A DNA stretch of 64,000 nt from Echinicola salinicaeni (GTDB lineage: Bacteria > Bacteroidota > Bacteroidia > Cytophagales > Cyclobacteriaceae), in NCBI RefSeq assembly GCF_014280965.1, contig NZ_JACODZ010000005.1, positions 1 to 64,000 of the forward strand, given 5' to 3'. The notes beneath the pieces are model-generated. The model was not told the origin of the DNA. It saw only the letters and a list, made by a program, of their open reading frames with translations, and searched no databases. The position numbers and the translations under genes were made by a program. Shown piece after piece: positions 8,622 to 18,408 of the stretch (positions within the stretch are counted from its first letter, which is position 1; the number at the start of each line of letters is the position of its first letter).

Positions 8622-8715
8622 AAACTTAATCTTTTAGATTTTCTTACTAACCAATTATTATTAGAGTCTCAACTTCTATTCCATTGACCTGCAAAACATG
8701 GCTACCTAAGTCTCA

Positions 8716-10191
8716 CTAGCTATAGTTTTTAGCCTGAAGTACCAGATTAGTTCTAAGATGGTACAGATTCTCCTCCAATCCCACTGGATATATATGAGGG
8801 TTGATCAATCTTTTGTGCGCTTTGTCAAAACGATCCAAATTGGTCAAAGTAGCCTCTCTAATATCTTGAATTTTTGGTCTTTTATACACCTTCTCCCCTT
8901 TCTTGAAAATCGGCACAATAAGTGTCTTACTTTCCAAGTCATCCATTTTAATTTTCTTCCTTTTAGTGGGATCATAAGGATCGATGATGGTAACCTCATT
9001 AGTTAATTCAGTTCCATCTTCCAAAAATATCATATCGGATACTGCCTTTCCATTTTTATAAAAACGCTTCACATTATGGTATCCAGGAATATTGATTTTA
9101 ATAGCTTGCTGTGAAACCTTGACCTTCGGTACCCATTTTCCTTCGTTGTCTCTGAGTGCAGCCATTTTATACACTGCTCCCAAAGCAGGCTGATCATAAG
9201 CTGTTACCAGTTTGGTGCCTATCCCCCAAATATCTATGGAAGCTTCCTGCATTTTTAGAGATGACAAAATATGCTCATCCAGGTCATTGCTAGCAACTAC
9301 CTTGGTCTCAGTAAAACCGGCCTCATCCAGCATTTCTCTGGCTACATTACTATAGTAAGCCAAATCACCTGAATCTATCCTTACTCCCAGTAATTTCTTT
9401 CCATTTGCCTCCAAGGCACGCCCCACCTTAATGGCATTTTGAACTCCCTTAATAGTGTCATAAGTATCCACCAAGAAAATACAATTATCCGGAAAAGCTG
9501 CTGCATAAGCCTCAAAAGCCTCTACTTCACTTTCAAAAGCCATGATCCAGCTGTGGGCATGGGTCCCTGATACCGGAATACCGAAAAGTTTACCCGCCAT
9601 AACATTACTGGTAGAAGAACAGCCACCGATATAACTGGCCCTGCTTGCTGCAAGTGCTCCGTCAATTCCTTGTGCCCTACGCAATCCAAATTCCAAGACA
9701 GGATCTCCCTTAGCCTCCAAAGTAATCCTTGCCGCTTTGGTCGCTACTAAGGTCTGGAAGTTGATAATGTTCAACAGAGGAGTTTCCAACAACTGACATT
9801 GTAATAACGGTCCCTTTACCCTGATGATAGGTGTATTAGGAAAAACTACAGCACCTTCTTCCACTGCGTCTACATCACAAGAAAATTCCAAGTCCCTGAG
9901 ATATTGGATAAATCCCGGTTCAAAGGTTGGATCTCCATTTTCAAGCTTCATCTGGGAAAGGTATTCCAGATCATTATCATCAAACTTAAAATTCCGGCAA
10001 TAATCTATCACATAATCTAAGCCTGCAGCTATAGTAAAACCACTTTGAAAGGGATTTTTTCTAAAAAACAGGTTGAATACTGCTTCCTGTTCTGCTTTGC
10101 CTGACTTCCAATAAGCATAGGCCATGGTCAATTGATAAAAGTCTGTCAAAAGGGCCAATGAGCCTTGATACAAATCCCTGGTAATCTTCAT
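8716..10191 (-). CDS. pncB: Nicotinate phosphoribosyltransferase
   Basis: 491 residues, the long form of the family. It joins nicotinate to PRPP to form nicotinate mononucleotide in NAD salvage. Motifs: LLTDFYQLTMAYAYWKSG at the N-terminus, FGLRRAQGIDGALAASRASY around residue 190, GTHAHSWIMAF, and LGVRIDSGDLAYYS. Its ATG lies directly after the stop of the DMT transporter gene, with no spacer, so translation is probably coupled. The product feeds on nicotinate made by PncA, encoded downstream. Confidence 0.95.
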   Translation of the reverse strand: MKITRDLYQGSLALLTDFYQLTMAYAYWKSGKAEQEAVFNLFFRKNPFQSGFTIAAGLDYVIDYCRNFKFDDNDLEYLSQMKLENGDPTFEPGFIQYLRDLEFSCDVDAVEEGAVVFPNTPIIRVKGPLLQCQLLETPLLNIINFQTLVATKAARITLEAKGDPVLEFGLRRAQGIDGALAASRASYIGGCSSTSNVMAGKLFGIPVSGTHAHSWIMAFESEVEAFEAYAAAFPDNCIFLVDTYDTIKGVQNAIKVGRALEANGKKLLGVRIDSGDLAYYSNVAREMLDEAGFTETKVVASNDLDEHILSSLKMQEASIDIWGIGTKLVTAYDQPALGAVYKMAALRDNEGKWVPKVKVSQQAIKINIPGYHNVKRFYKNGKAVSDMIFLEDGTELTNEVTIIDPYDPTKRKKIKMDDLESKTLIVPIFKKGEKVYKRPKIQDIREATLTNLDRFDKAHKRLINPHIYPVGLEENLYHLRTNLVLQAKNYS

Positions 10192-11019
10192 CTATTTTGA
10201 TCTTATATTTAATACTACACCAAACAGCACCAATCCCATCCCCAAATAGGTTAGCAAGTTAAAGGTTTCCCCGAAAAAGATAAAACCAAAAAACAATGCA
10301 TATAGGATTCCTATATAATTTAGACTGGTAATCTTGGCTAAATTGGCGTGCTGGTAGGCCAAAGTCATATAGTATTGTGCCATTTGGGTCAGCGCACCAA
10401 TACCAAGCAGCAGCAACCAATCCCAGCCCTGTGGCATCACCCAGTTAAAATAACTCCATAACCCAACAATAGGCAGGGTAACCAAAGGGAAATAAAACAC
10501 AATCACTAAAGGATGTTCAGAGCCCTTGAGTTTTCGGATGATATTATAAGCCAAGCCTGCAAACAAACCTGATGAAACACCTATCAGGGTATATTCAATA
10601 GATATTCTTGGATCAAATCCCTCTATAACCAAGACGCCACCAAAGGCGATGGCAAAATATAAGAACCTTATGGGCTTAACCTTTTCCTTGACAATGAAGA
10701 TACCAAAAATAGTAGTGAAAATCGGTGATAAATATTGTAGGGTAACTGCACTGGCTAAGGGAATATTTTGCAAGGTGTAAAAGAAGGTGATCAGCCCCAA
10801 AGCTCCTGAAGCCCCGCGAAGAATCAATAACTTTTTATTATTCCCAAATAGCGGGACATTTTGCTTCCTCAAAATGACATAACTTGCTACCAAACTGAAA
10901 ATAGACCTGAAAAAGACCACTTCAACGGCAGGCAAATGAGGGACAAATTTCACCAGAACTTGCATCATGGCAAAAAATATCCCTGCCAGCAACATATGTT
11001 GCACACTTTTTTGATTCAA
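10192..11019 (-). CDS. DMT superfamily permease (EamA family)
   Basis: 275 residues with about ten hydrophobic helices in two EamA repeats (about 10-130 and 145-273), an inner-membrane transporter. It starts MNQKSVQHMLLAG. The gene abuts pncB: its TAG at 10192-10194 is followed at once by the pncB ATG. That coupling suggests a link to pyridine nucleotide salvage, possibly moving nicotinate, nicotinamide or a nucleoside; the substrate is not shown by sequence. Confidence 0.9.
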   Translation of the reverse strand: MNQKSVQHMLLAGIFFAMMQVLVKFVPHLPAVEVVFFRSIFSLVASYVILRKQNVPLFGNNKKLLILRGASGALGLITFFYTLQNIPLASAVTLQYLSPIFTTIFGIFIVKEKVKPIRFLYFAIAFGGVLVIEGFDPRISIEYTLIGVSSGLFAGLAYNIIRKLKGSEHPLVIVFYFPLVTLPIVGLWSYFNWVMPQGWDWLLLLGIGALTQMAQYYMTLAYQHANLAKITSLNYIGILYALFFGFIFFGETFNLLTYLGMGLVLFGVVLNIRSK

Positions 11020-11097
11020 AACTTAGGATTTTTAGACTGCTAGATTATAATTTAATGGGCAATCATTAATTCCCCAAAATGGTTCCATCAAGACAGA

Positions 11098-12339
11098 TTA
11101 ACTTGCCTTGACGGTAGATTTAATGTCCTCGCCATTGGTTTTGGCCTCTGCAGCCTTGCGTTGCTCAGCTTCCGCCTTTTCGGGATTACTGGTGATCACT
11201 CCAAACATCATCACCAATGCCGTCAGCACAATTACCTGAATGATCAATGATTTATTTACCAGTCCAATAACATTAAATGGTTCAATGGACAAAAACAGCA
11301 AAACTGTGATCAAGCCCCTTGGAGCCACAAACAGTAATGGTTTAAGCGGGAGCTTACTTAGTTTGAGCTGTAACGCCCTAAGAGAAAATATCAATATCAC
11401 TATGCCTATTGACCATATCAGCGTAGTGGTATTGAGAATTTCAGAAGTTTCCAAGAGATATCCGAAAAGCAGGAAGAACAATGACCTGATCAAAAAAGTG
11501 GCTTCTATGGTCAGCTCTTTAAACTTCTGGACTTCTTTATTCAAAATATCCGTTCTGAAGACATTGAAAAACTTCAAGTTATGAAGCTCATTAAGATTAC
11601 CTATGGATAGGCCAAATATCAAAATAAAGATCAATGCAGGTAGATGATACACATAAGAAATCGCATAGATCAGCAGGGTCAAAAGGATGATAGGAACAAA
11701 CTTAATATGGTGCTCTATCTTACTCAGCAAAAAGGAAAGCCCTACCGTCGCAATAAAGGAGATCAATGTAATGATCACCAACTGCAAGCCAAATACCCCG
11801 AATGAGTTAAACCCAAAGGTATCGTTCCTTAAAACAAAATTAAAGAAAACCACACCCAAAATATCAGAAAGACTACTTTCATAAATTACAAATTCCTTAT
11901 TGGAAGTAGACAAATTCCTCACACTTGGAATCGCTATGGCACTGCTGATCACACACAAAGGGATCGCATTGATCAAGCTATCCTTAAAGGAATATCCCCC
12001 ATACATTTCAAATATATAGGCCAATAAAAAAGAAAGGGCCAATAAAGGCGCCAAAGCCCCAAAGAAAGACTTTTTTATCAAAGTGATCTTATCCTTGTTC
12101 AACTCCAATTCCAAGGACCCTTCCAATACAATCAGAATTAAACCAGTAGTACCCAAAATCGGCAAAATATTGGAAAGGTCTGGTAAATCCAATTCAAAAA
12201 GCATGGTCCCTTGTTTAACCAGCCATCCTAGCAAGAGCAATAATATTACTGACGGTATCTTAGTTTTTTTGAAACTATAGTCAAACAAATAGGCAATCAG
12301 TAATAAACTACAAAGTGTTATAATGATCGTCGTGGTCAT
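11098..12339 (-). CDS. Cation:proton antiporter (Na+/H+ exchanger family)
   Basis: 413 residues with 11-13 hydrophobic helices covering residues 5-385 and a charged C-terminal tail of about 30 residues (AEAEQRKAAEAKTNGED). It exchanges Na+ or K+ for protons across the inner membrane. The family region with acidic membrane residues is seen as SSAIAIPSV followed by ESSLSDILGVVF. It is short for a CPA2 protein and lacks the C-terminal TrkA domains. It lies 78 bases upstream of the DMT gene on the same strand but may have its own promoter. Confidence 0.85.
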   Translation of the reverse strand: MTTTIIITLCSLLLIAYLFDYSFKKTKIPSVILLLLLGWLVKQGTMLFELDLPDLSNILPILGTTGLILIVLEGSLELELNKDKITLIKKSFFGALAPLLALSFLLAYIFEMYGGYSFKDSLINAIPLCVISSAIAIPSVRNLSTSNKEFVIYESSLSDILGVVFFNFVLRNDTFGFNSFGVFGLQLVIITLISFIATVGLSFLLSKIEHHIKFVPIILLTLLIYAISYVYHLPALIFILIFGLSIGNLNELHNLKFFNVFRTDILNKEVQKFKELTIEATFLIRSLFFLLFGYLLETSEILNTTTLIWSIGIVILIFSLRALQLKLSKLPLKPLLFVAPRGLITVLLFLSIEPFNVIGLVNKSLIIQVIVLTALVMMFGVITSNPEKAEAEQRKAAEAKTNGEDIKSTVKAS

Positions 12340-12747
12340 GCGTAATTTTATAAAGGTTCAGCTCCAAAATAGATCGATTTACCACTTTGGAGCAAATTAA
12401 AAGGGCAGCCCTTTTCCAATTGTTTTTTCAAAAACTTCTATAAACTGATTATGAATCAATTAGTCCTATAATAGGAAAAATCGACTTAATCTTATTGTAA
12501 TAATAGCTTAAAACTTTTAAAAAAAGTTTCTTGAGCTAAAAAAAGGAACAATACAAGAAACATCTTATGGGCATATTTGTTGTCAAAACAGAGGATAAAT
12601 TGGTAAATTTTGGCATAAAAAATCATGGACAATTTCTAGTGGTAAAGCCCAGGAAGACATCACTGATGAATACTAAGTGAACCGGAATGTAATAATAGCA
12701 GAAGCTTAAACCAAAATAAACCCCATCCATTAATTGTCATCCAGGAG
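12340..12747. other. 408-bp intergenic region with two weak hairpins
   Basis: Inverted repeats are seen at 12361-12393 (GCTCCAAA with TTTGGAGC) and at 12399-12415 (AAAAGGG with CCCTTTT). Neither has a clear T run, so they are not called terminators. A 37-codon plus-strand frame at 12567-12680 (starts MGIFVVKTED) has no supporting context. No RNA gene is recognised. Confidence 0.5.
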
Positions 12748-13428
12748 TTAAGAAAGGTTCTCTACTGCTTTCTCCTCTGAAATGATGATTCCATCCTGCA
12801 TGGTCAACATCCTGTCGGCCATCTGGGCGAGTTCTTTATTGTGTGTAACAATTACAAAAGACTGTCCAAAACTGTCTCTCAGCTTAAAAAACAATTCATG
12901 TAAAGCCTCAGCACTTTGAGTATCCAAATTACCACTCGGTTCATCTGCAAATATAATCTTCGGGTCATTGATCAAGGCTCGTGCAACAGCCACCCTTTGC
13001 TGTTCTCCCCCACTCAATTCTGAAGGCTTATGTGATAATCTTCCTTCAATGCCCAATAGCTTGGCCAGTTCCAAAGCTTTTTTCCTTAATTGCTGCTCAT
13101 CCTTTTTGGCAATCAGTCCTGGTATCATAATATTCTCCTCGGCCGTAAACTCAGGCAAAAGATTATGGAACTGAAAAATAAATCCTATTTCTGAATTTCT
13201 ATATGCAGCGAGCTTATCCCCCTTCAACTTTCCCAAATTTTTATTCCCAACAATTACTTCTCCTCCATCAGCTTTATCCAAAGTACCCAAAATATGTAAA
13301 AGCGTACTTTTACCCGCTCCAGATGCACCTACAATAGAAACTATTTCTCCGGATTGAATGCTAATATCCACACCCTTAAGAACATGGAGATCGCCATAAT
13401 ATTTTTGTATGCCAGTTGCTTTAAGCAT
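12748..13428 (-). CDS. ABC transporter ATP-binding protein, LolD/MacB-type
   Basis: 226 residues, a single nucleotide-binding domain. Walker A is GASGAGKST (34-42), the signature is LSGGEQQRVAVARAL (about 138-152), and Walker B is IIFADEPSGNLD. The DEPSGNLD form and the small size are typical of ATPases that drive FtsX-like permeases, such as LolD of lipoprotein release. No permease gene is adjacent, so its partner is encoded elsewhere. It is divergent from sucC across a 140-bp promoter region. Confidence 0.9.
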   Translation of the reverse strand: MLKATGIQKYYGDLHVLKGVDISIQSGEIVSIVGASGAGKSTLLHILGTLDKADGGEVIVGNKNLGKLKGDKLAAYRNSEIGFIFQFHNLLPEFTAEENIMIPGLIAKKDEQQLRKKALELAKLLGIEGRLSHKPSELSGGEQQRVAVARALINDPKIIFADEPSGNLDTQSAEALHELFFKLRDSFGQSFVIVTHNKELAQMADRMLTMQDGIIISEEKAVENLS

Positions 13429-13449
13429 GATTAATTATTTGAACAATTT

Positions 13450-13481
13450 CAAAGATAAAACTATTTAACAGATTAGTTCAA
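13450..13481 (-). promoter_or_regulatory. Putative Bacteroidota promoter of the LolD-like gene
   Basis: On the minus strand a TATCTTTG box (13450-13457) fits TAnnTTTG, with a TTG 21 bases upstream (13479-13481). The box ends 22 bases before the ATG. Confidence 0.45.
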
Positions 13482-13518
13482 AAATGCATTTATTTTAGGA
13501 AAAAGAGGGTCAAAATCC

Positions 13519-13549
13519 TTGAATAATCCCCTTTCACTACTTAACTTCG
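13519..13549 (+). promoter_or_regulatory. Putative Bacteroidota promoter of sucC
   Basis: TTG at 13519-13521, a 20-base spacer, then TAACTTCG at 13542-13549, a near match to TAnnTTTG. The start codon is 19 bases further on. Confidence 0.55.
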
Positions 13550-13568
13550 AGCAAAAATTTTCGCTAGG

Positions 13569-14786
13569 ATGAATATACACGAATATCAAGCTAAAGAAGT
13601 TCTAAAAGGTTATGGTGTTAAAATTCAGGAAGGTATCGTCGCTGATACCCCAGAAGCAGCACTAGAAGCAGCCAAGCAACTCAACGCAGAAACAGGTACC
13701 TCATGGTATGTGATCAAAGCTCAGATCCATGCGGGTGGACGTGGTAAAGGTAAAATTCAGGAAACAGACTCAAACGGTGTGGTTTTGGCCAAGAAACTGG
13801 ATGATGTGACTGAAAAAGCTAAAAACATCCTAGGTGGGACTTTGGTAACGCACCAAACAGGACCAGAAGGCAAAAAAGTAAGTAAAGTTCTCGTTGCTCA
13901 AGACGTATACTATCCTGGAGATTCTGAACCAAAAGAATATTATCTTTCTATCTTGTTGGACAGAGCTAAGGGATGCAATGTAATCATGGCCTCAACTGAA
14001 GGCGGTATGGACATTGAAGAGGTTGCTGAAAAAACTCCTGAGAAAATCATCAAAGAGTGGATCGACCCTAAAGTAGGCCTTCAAGGTTTTCAGGCTAGAA
14101 AAGTAGCTTTCGCCCTTGGACTTTCAGGTAATGCATTGAAGGAAATGGTGAAATTCATTACTGCTCTATATAAAGCTTATGATGCTACCGATTCTTCTCA
14201 GTTTGAGATCAACCCTGTATTAAAAACTTCTGATGATAAGATTTTAGCGGTAGATGCCAAAGTTAATTTAGATGATAATGCACTATACAGACATAGAGAC
14301 CTTGCCGAACTAAGAGATCTTTCTGAAGAAGATCCATTAGAAGTTGAAGCTGGAAAATCTGACCTTAACTATGTAAAACTTGACGGAAACGTAGGTTGTA
14401 TGGTTAATGGTGCTGGTTTGGCCATGGCCACTATGGACATGATCAAACTTTCAGGTGGTGAGCCTGCCAACTTCCTAGATGTAGGAGGTGGAGCCAATGC
14501 CACTACAGTAGAAGCTGGTTTCAGAATCATTTTGAAAGACCCTAATGTAAAAGCGATCCTTATCAATGTATTTGGAGGTATCGTAAGATGCGACAGAATT
14601 GCAAGTGGTGTAGTAGAAGCTTATAAGTCAATTGGTGATATCAAAGTACCTATCATCGTAAGACTTCAGGGTACCAATGCTGAGGAAGGTGCTAAGATCA
14701 TCGACGAATCAGGATTGAAAGTATTCTCTGCCATCACCCTTAAAGAAGCAGCAGAAAAAGTTCAGGACGTGCTTAAAAACGCCTAA
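13569..14786 (+). CDS. sucC: Succinyl-CoA ligase (ADP-forming), beta subunit
   Basis: 405 residues. With the alpha subunit it converts succinyl-CoA to succinate with formation of ATP in the TCA cycle. The N-terminus [17 protein letters not shown] is diagnostic; the ATP-grasp glycine-rich segment [18 protein letters not shown] of the nucleotide site, and [15 protein letters not shown] of the CoA-ligase domain are all intact. The alpha-subunit gene sucD is not adjacent, as is common in this phylum. A terminator follows 20 bases after the stop. Confidence 0.97.
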   Translation: MNIHEYQAKEVLKGYGVKIQEGIVADTPEAALEAAKQLNAETGTSWYVIKAQIHAGGRGKGKIQETDSNGVVLAKKLDDVTEKAKNILGGTLVTHQTGPEGKKVSKVLVAQDVYYPGDSEPKEYYLSILLDRAKGCNVIMASTEGGMDIEEVAEKTPEKIIKEWIDPKVGLQGFQARKVAFALGLSGNALKEMVKFITALYKAYDATDSSQFEINPVLKTSDDKILAVDAKVNLDDNALYRHRDLAELRDLSEEDPLEVEAGKSDLNYVKLDGNVGCMVNGAGLAMATMDMIKLSGGEPANFLDVGGGANATTVEAGFRIILKDPNVKAILINVFGGIVRCDRIASGVVEAYKSIGDIKVPIIVRLQGTNAEEGAKIIDESGLKVFSAITLKEAAEKVQDVLKNA

Positions 14787-14802
14787 AAATATCTTATCTT
14801 TG
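14773..14802 (+). promoter_or_regulatory. Putative tRNA-Arg promoter overlapping the end of sucC
   Basis: TATCTTTG at 14795-14802 matches TAnnTTTG exactly; 19 bases upstream is TTA at 14773-14775 in place of TTG. A start point near 14809 would put the sucC terminator hairpin at the head of the tRNA transcript. Confidence 0.45.
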
Positions 14803-14806
14803 TATC

Positions 14807-14840
14807 CGCTATGAGGGCATTGCCTTCATAGCGTTTTTTT
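14807..14840 (+). terminator. Hairpin and T run between sucC and tRNA-Arg
   Basis: CGCTATGAGGGCA pairs with the bases ending TTCATAGCG, followed by seven T (14834-14840). The T run ends at the base before the tRNA. Confidence 0.8.
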
Positions 14841-14914
14841 GCGCGCGTAGTTCAACTGGATAGAATATCGGATTTCGGCTCCGAGGGTTGAGGGTTCGAA
14901 TCCTTCCGCGCGTA
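14841..14914 (+). tRNA. tRNA-Arg, anticodon UCG
   Basis: A 74-base cloverleaf. The acceptor stem GCGCGCG pairs with CGCGCGT (G-U at pair 1), the anticodon stem is TCGGA/TCCGA with loop TTTCGGC giving anticodon TCG (codon CGA), and the T arm is GAGGG-TTCGAAT-CCTTC with one G-U pair. The discriminator is A and CCA is not encoded. Confidence 0.93.
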
Positions 14915-15571
14915 CTGACGAATTTTGGCCTGGTGAGTATTCATTAGGCTTTTTTATTGGATACCGTTCATTACTTTCCTCTCCTAACCTTCTTGAATCA
15001 AGCCGAAAAGCTGGGGAAAAACAGTCTATTTTAGCTTTGATATGCGCTATTTATTAACCACAGATGGATAAAGATGAACACAGATATGCTTATTTATAAA
15101 AACATCTGTGTTCATCCTTTTACGCGATTGACTGTCTAGGCAGATTTGTGACTTAAACTACGCTTACTCTGACAAGGGTAGACAAAATTTAAGTTTGAAA
15201 TTATTCCCCCCCAGAAATATTGCTTGATCCCTAACCTTCTTAGACAATGGTATCCCCCCAAATAAATGAGGCACAGGTTATATTAAATCCACAAATATTT
15301 CTTCACAACATTTCCCCAGAAAGCTTTTTTCACCCCAATGTAGATTAGCATTAAAAGGTTTAAATTTTAGATTGGTCAAGTAATCATTTTCCCTTGATTC
15401 CCGCCTCCGACGGACCTGGATATCCATTAATACAATTTTTTCAACTATCTAAAAACAAACTCTTTCAATTCCTTTCTTTTTATTTTTATTTCCTAATGAT
15501 ATATTATATATTGAGCCAGAATTTATAGAAGAATATATTTCTCATATCCTGAAGCAGATATAAATAATAGC
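14915..15571. other. 657-bp intergenic region with dispersed-repeat fragments
   Basis: No reading frame of note. It contains the inverted repeat at 15073-15116, then a CTGTCTAGGCAGATTTGTG segment (15132-15150) that resembles, in inverted orientation, a segment at 32127-32151. The last 200 bases are AT-rich leader of the PhoD-like gene. No RNA gene is recognised. Confidence 0.55.
15073..15116. repeat. Inverted repeat, 13-bp perfect arms
   Basis: GATGAACACAGAT at 15073-15085 is the exact complement of ATCTGTGTTCATC at 15104-15116, with an 18-base loop. It has no T run, so it looks like an intergenic repeat element rather than a terminator. Confidence 0.75.
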
Positions 15572-18214
15572 ATGAAGAGAAGAAAGTCCTTAAAGATAAT
15601 GGCACTTGGAGCCTTGACTCCTGGTATTAGCATTATTTCATCCCCTTTGGGTGCCCACAAAAACTATATTGAAAAAAACACGAGTTTGTATTTCGAAAGT
15701 GACTGGGACCTTTGGCCAGATATGGACTGGGTAGGCCCCGAATACTGGGGCAATAGACTTCAAGACTGGAAAATCCAAAACGGAAAAGTGCTTTGCCAAG
15801 TAAGCGGTCCCAACAGAACCTTGCATTGCCTGACTACCCAAGCAACTAAAGACAAAGGATCACTAGAGACCAGTATTGATATTGAACCTAATCAATCACT
15901 TCCAGTTTCCGATGAAAATTATATTGGACTTCGACTTGGTATTAAAGGCAGATTTGATGATTATCGCTCTGCAGCCGTGCATGGTAAAGGCATTGATATC
16001 GCTGTAACAACTAGCGGAAAACTTAAAATTGGAAATAAACTCCTTCCCTTACCAACTCAAATAAAAGACAAGTTCACCCTTCAGGTAAAAACCTCTAGCC
16101 ATAATAGTCATCCTAGTATTACCGTCGAACTAAAAACATTATCTGGAGAAAGCATCCATACTTCTACAGAAAAAGAAGCTTTCACTAATGAATCAATTTC
16201 AGGTAATATTGCTTTGGTTGCCCATATCAAAGAAGGATCAAAAGAAATTCAAGAAACCACAGCATCCGCCACTTTTGCCAACTGGAAAATATCAGGCAGC
16301 AAATTGATATCTAGTTCAGAACATGAATTTGGTCCCATTTGCTTTGCCCAGTACACCTTGCACAAAGGTATTTTAAAGCTAACCGGACAACTTACTCCTG
16401 TAGAACAAATTGCTGGACATAAAGTAAGTTTTGAAATCAAAGAGGACGGTAAATGGAAAGAGCTGGCGCAGTCGGAAGTAGAACCTATGTCAAGAACGGT
16501 TCACTTCAGACAAGAAAACTGGAACTATAATGAATCTGTTCCCTACCGTATTCAACTTCAACTGCCCCTAAAATCCAAGGTATCAGAAGAAGGTTCAGCA
16601 CTTCGTTACTATACTTATGAAGGATCCATCTCCAAAGAACCAATTGATAAGGATGATGTAAAAACAGCCGTTTTCAGTTGCAACTGTGATTATGGTTTCC
16701 CTGACTCAGAAGTACCTGTTCACGTTGCCTGCCACGAACCGGACCTGGCACTCTTTGTAGGTGACCAATTTTATGAGGGCACAGGAGGTTTTGGAATACA
16801 AACTTCTCCTATTGATAAAGCAGCACTGGATTATCTTCGTAAATGGATGATGTTTGGTTGGTCATACAGAGAGGTATTCCGCCATATCCCATGTGCCATT
16901 ATCCCTGATGATCATGACGTTTATCATGGCAATATTTGGGGAGAAGCTGGTAAGGCAGCCGATATATCTGGTAGCTGGGGAGCTCCTGCCCAAGACTCCG
17001 GAGGATACAAAATGGCTCCTAAATGGGTGAACATGGTACAGAAATGCCAGACAAGCCACCTTCCGGACCCTTATGATCCTACACCTGTCAAAAGAGGCAT
17101 TGATGTATATTATACAGAATGGATCTATGGTGGAGTCAGCTTTGCCATTTTAGAAGATAGAAAATGGAAATCGGCTCCAAAACACGTTCTTCCTGAAGAA
17201 GCAGAAGTTTGGAACGGATGGATCCAAAATCCAGATTTTGATATCAAAAAACACCGTGTTGAAGATGCCCAGTTACTTGGAGAAAGGCAACTTAGCTTCC
17301 TTGACCACTGGTCACAAGATTGGTCAGGCGATGTCAAAATGAAATCCTTGGTAACTCAAACCAATTTTAGCACCGTATCTACCCTTCCGGCAGATGCTAA
17401 AAATGACGGAGTAGTGCCCGGCCTGAAAATCCCAGTTGCTGGTGAATATGTCAGTGGGGATGTTATCAATGGAGATATGGACAGTAATGGATGGCCTCAG
17501 GTGGGGAGAGATAAAGCTGTAGCTAAAATAAGAAAATGCTTTGCCTTCCACATTGCTGGAGATCAGCATTTGGCCAGTTTCATCCAATACGGCGTTGAGG
17601 AATATGGGGACAGTGGCTATGCCTTTGCTGGTCCTGCTTTAAACAATATTTGGCCAAGAAGATGGTGGCCACCAGTGGCTAATCCAGAAAACCATTCTGA
17701 AAGTAATCCTGCATACACAGGAAATTATGAGGATGGCTTTGGAAATAAAATGACCATAAAAGCAGTGGCGAACCCAAGGCTTACCGGTAAAAAACCAGCC
17801 ATTGTCTATGATAGGGCTACTGGATATGGCATTGTTACCTTCAATAAAACCAATAGAACCATTACCACTGAATGTTGGCCAAAATATGTTCATCCTTTGA
17901 AAAACCCTGAAGGACAATACGCTGGCTGGCCAATTACTGTTGACCAACAAGATAATTATGGAAGAAAAGCAGCTGCTTGGCTTCCCGAAATCAAGGTAAA
18001 CGGACTTAGCAATCCAGTGGTAGAAGTAATAGAAGAAAATTCTGGAGAAAGCCTTTATTACATGGCGATCAAAGGAAATACATTTACCCCAAAAGTTTTT
18101 TCCAAAGGCACTTATACCATCAAAGTAAAAGACAGCACAACTGGAAAAACTATAGAGAAAAACGGCATAAAAGCCAGTTCAAAATCAAAAGGAACCCTGA
18201 TGTTCAGTATATAA
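15572..18214 (+). CDS. PhoD-like metallophosphatase, secreted by Tat
   Basis: 880 residues, much longer than typical PhoD (about 520-580). The N-terminus KRRKSLKIMALGAL is a Tat-type signal. Residues about 35-245 form a beta-rich region resembling a lectin or concanavalin-like fold (inference). The PhoD-like phosphatase domain begins near residue 365. Metal-binding motifs are seen: SCNCDYGFPD (369-378), FVGDQFYEG (395-403), IPDDHDVYHGN (444-454) and HIAGDQH (about 660). The C-terminal 120 residues are another beta region. It likely hydrolyses phosphodiesters or phosphomonoesters in the periplasm. It is followed by a terminator and stands alone. Confidence 0.85.
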   Translation: MKRRKSLKIMALGALTPGISIISSPLGAHKNYIEKNTSLYFESDWDLWPDMDWVGPEYWGNRLQDWKIQNGKVLCQVSGPNRTLHCLTTQATKDKGSLETSIDIEPNQSLPVSDENYIGLRLGIKGRFDDYRSAAVHGKGIDIAVTTSGKLKIGNKLLPLPTQIKDKFTLQVKTSSHNSHPSITVELKTLSGESIHTSTEKEAFTNESISGNIALVAHIKEGSKEIQETTASATFANWKISGSKLISSSEHEFGPICFAQYTLHKGILKLTGQLTPVEQIAGHKVSFEIKEDGKWKELAQSEVEPMSRTVHFRQENWNYNESVPYRIQLQLPLKSKVSEEGSALRYYTYEGSISKEPIDKDDVKTAVFSCNCDYGFPDSEVPVHVACHEPDLALFVGDQFYEGTGGFGIQTSPIDKAALDYLRKWMMFGWSYREVFRHIPCAIIPDDHDVYHGNIWGEAGKAADISGSWGAPAQDSGGYKMAPKWVNMVQKCQTSHLPDPYDPTPVKRGIDVYYTEWIYGGVSFAILEDRKWKSAPKHVLPEEAEVWNGWIQNPDFDIKKHRVEDAQLLGERQLSFLDHWSQDWSGDVKMKSLVTQTNFSTVSTLPADAKNDGVVPGLKIPVAGEYVSGDVINGDMDSNGWPQVGRDKAVAKIRKCFAFHIAGDQHLASFIQYGVEEYGDSGYAFAGPALNNIWPRRWWPPVANPENHSESNPAYTGNYEDGFGNKMTIKAVANPRLTGKKPAIVYDRATGYGIVTFNKTNRTITTECWPKYVHPLKNPEGQYAGWPITVDQQDNYGRKAAAWLPEIKVNGLSNPVVEVIEENSGESLYYMAIKGNTFTPKVFSKGTYTIKVKDSTTGKTIEKNGIKASSKSKGTLMFSI

Positions 18215-18222
18215 ACCCAATT

Positions 18223-18248
18223 AGAGCGGCCTTAGGTCGCTCTTTTTT
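18223..18248 (+). terminator. Rho-independent terminator after the PhoD-like gene
   Basis: AGAGCGGCC pairs with GGTCGCTCT (one G-U) around a TTA loop, followed by a T run. Confidence 0.9.
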
Positions 18249-18408
18249 TATCTTCAATGCTGATATGAATTCACTTTTTATATTCAGTACAACTGATTTT
18301 TCTCCTAACAAAAACTGTTACTTAGTCACACCAACCGATAGGGCTAAAAAAATAAGTATTATCTTCGACTAAGATATTGAAGGAATATTATTGTTTAATT
18401 CATCAGTT

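Noticed and set aside
12361-12415. Two hairpins after the antiporter gene that could be terminators.
   Set aside because: They lie upstream of the antiporter gene, not downstream, and no T run follows on either strand.
12567-12680. Plus-strand 37-codon frame starting MGIFVVKTED.
   Set aside because: No context or conservation evidence, and the sequence is not compositionally distinct from non-coding DNA.
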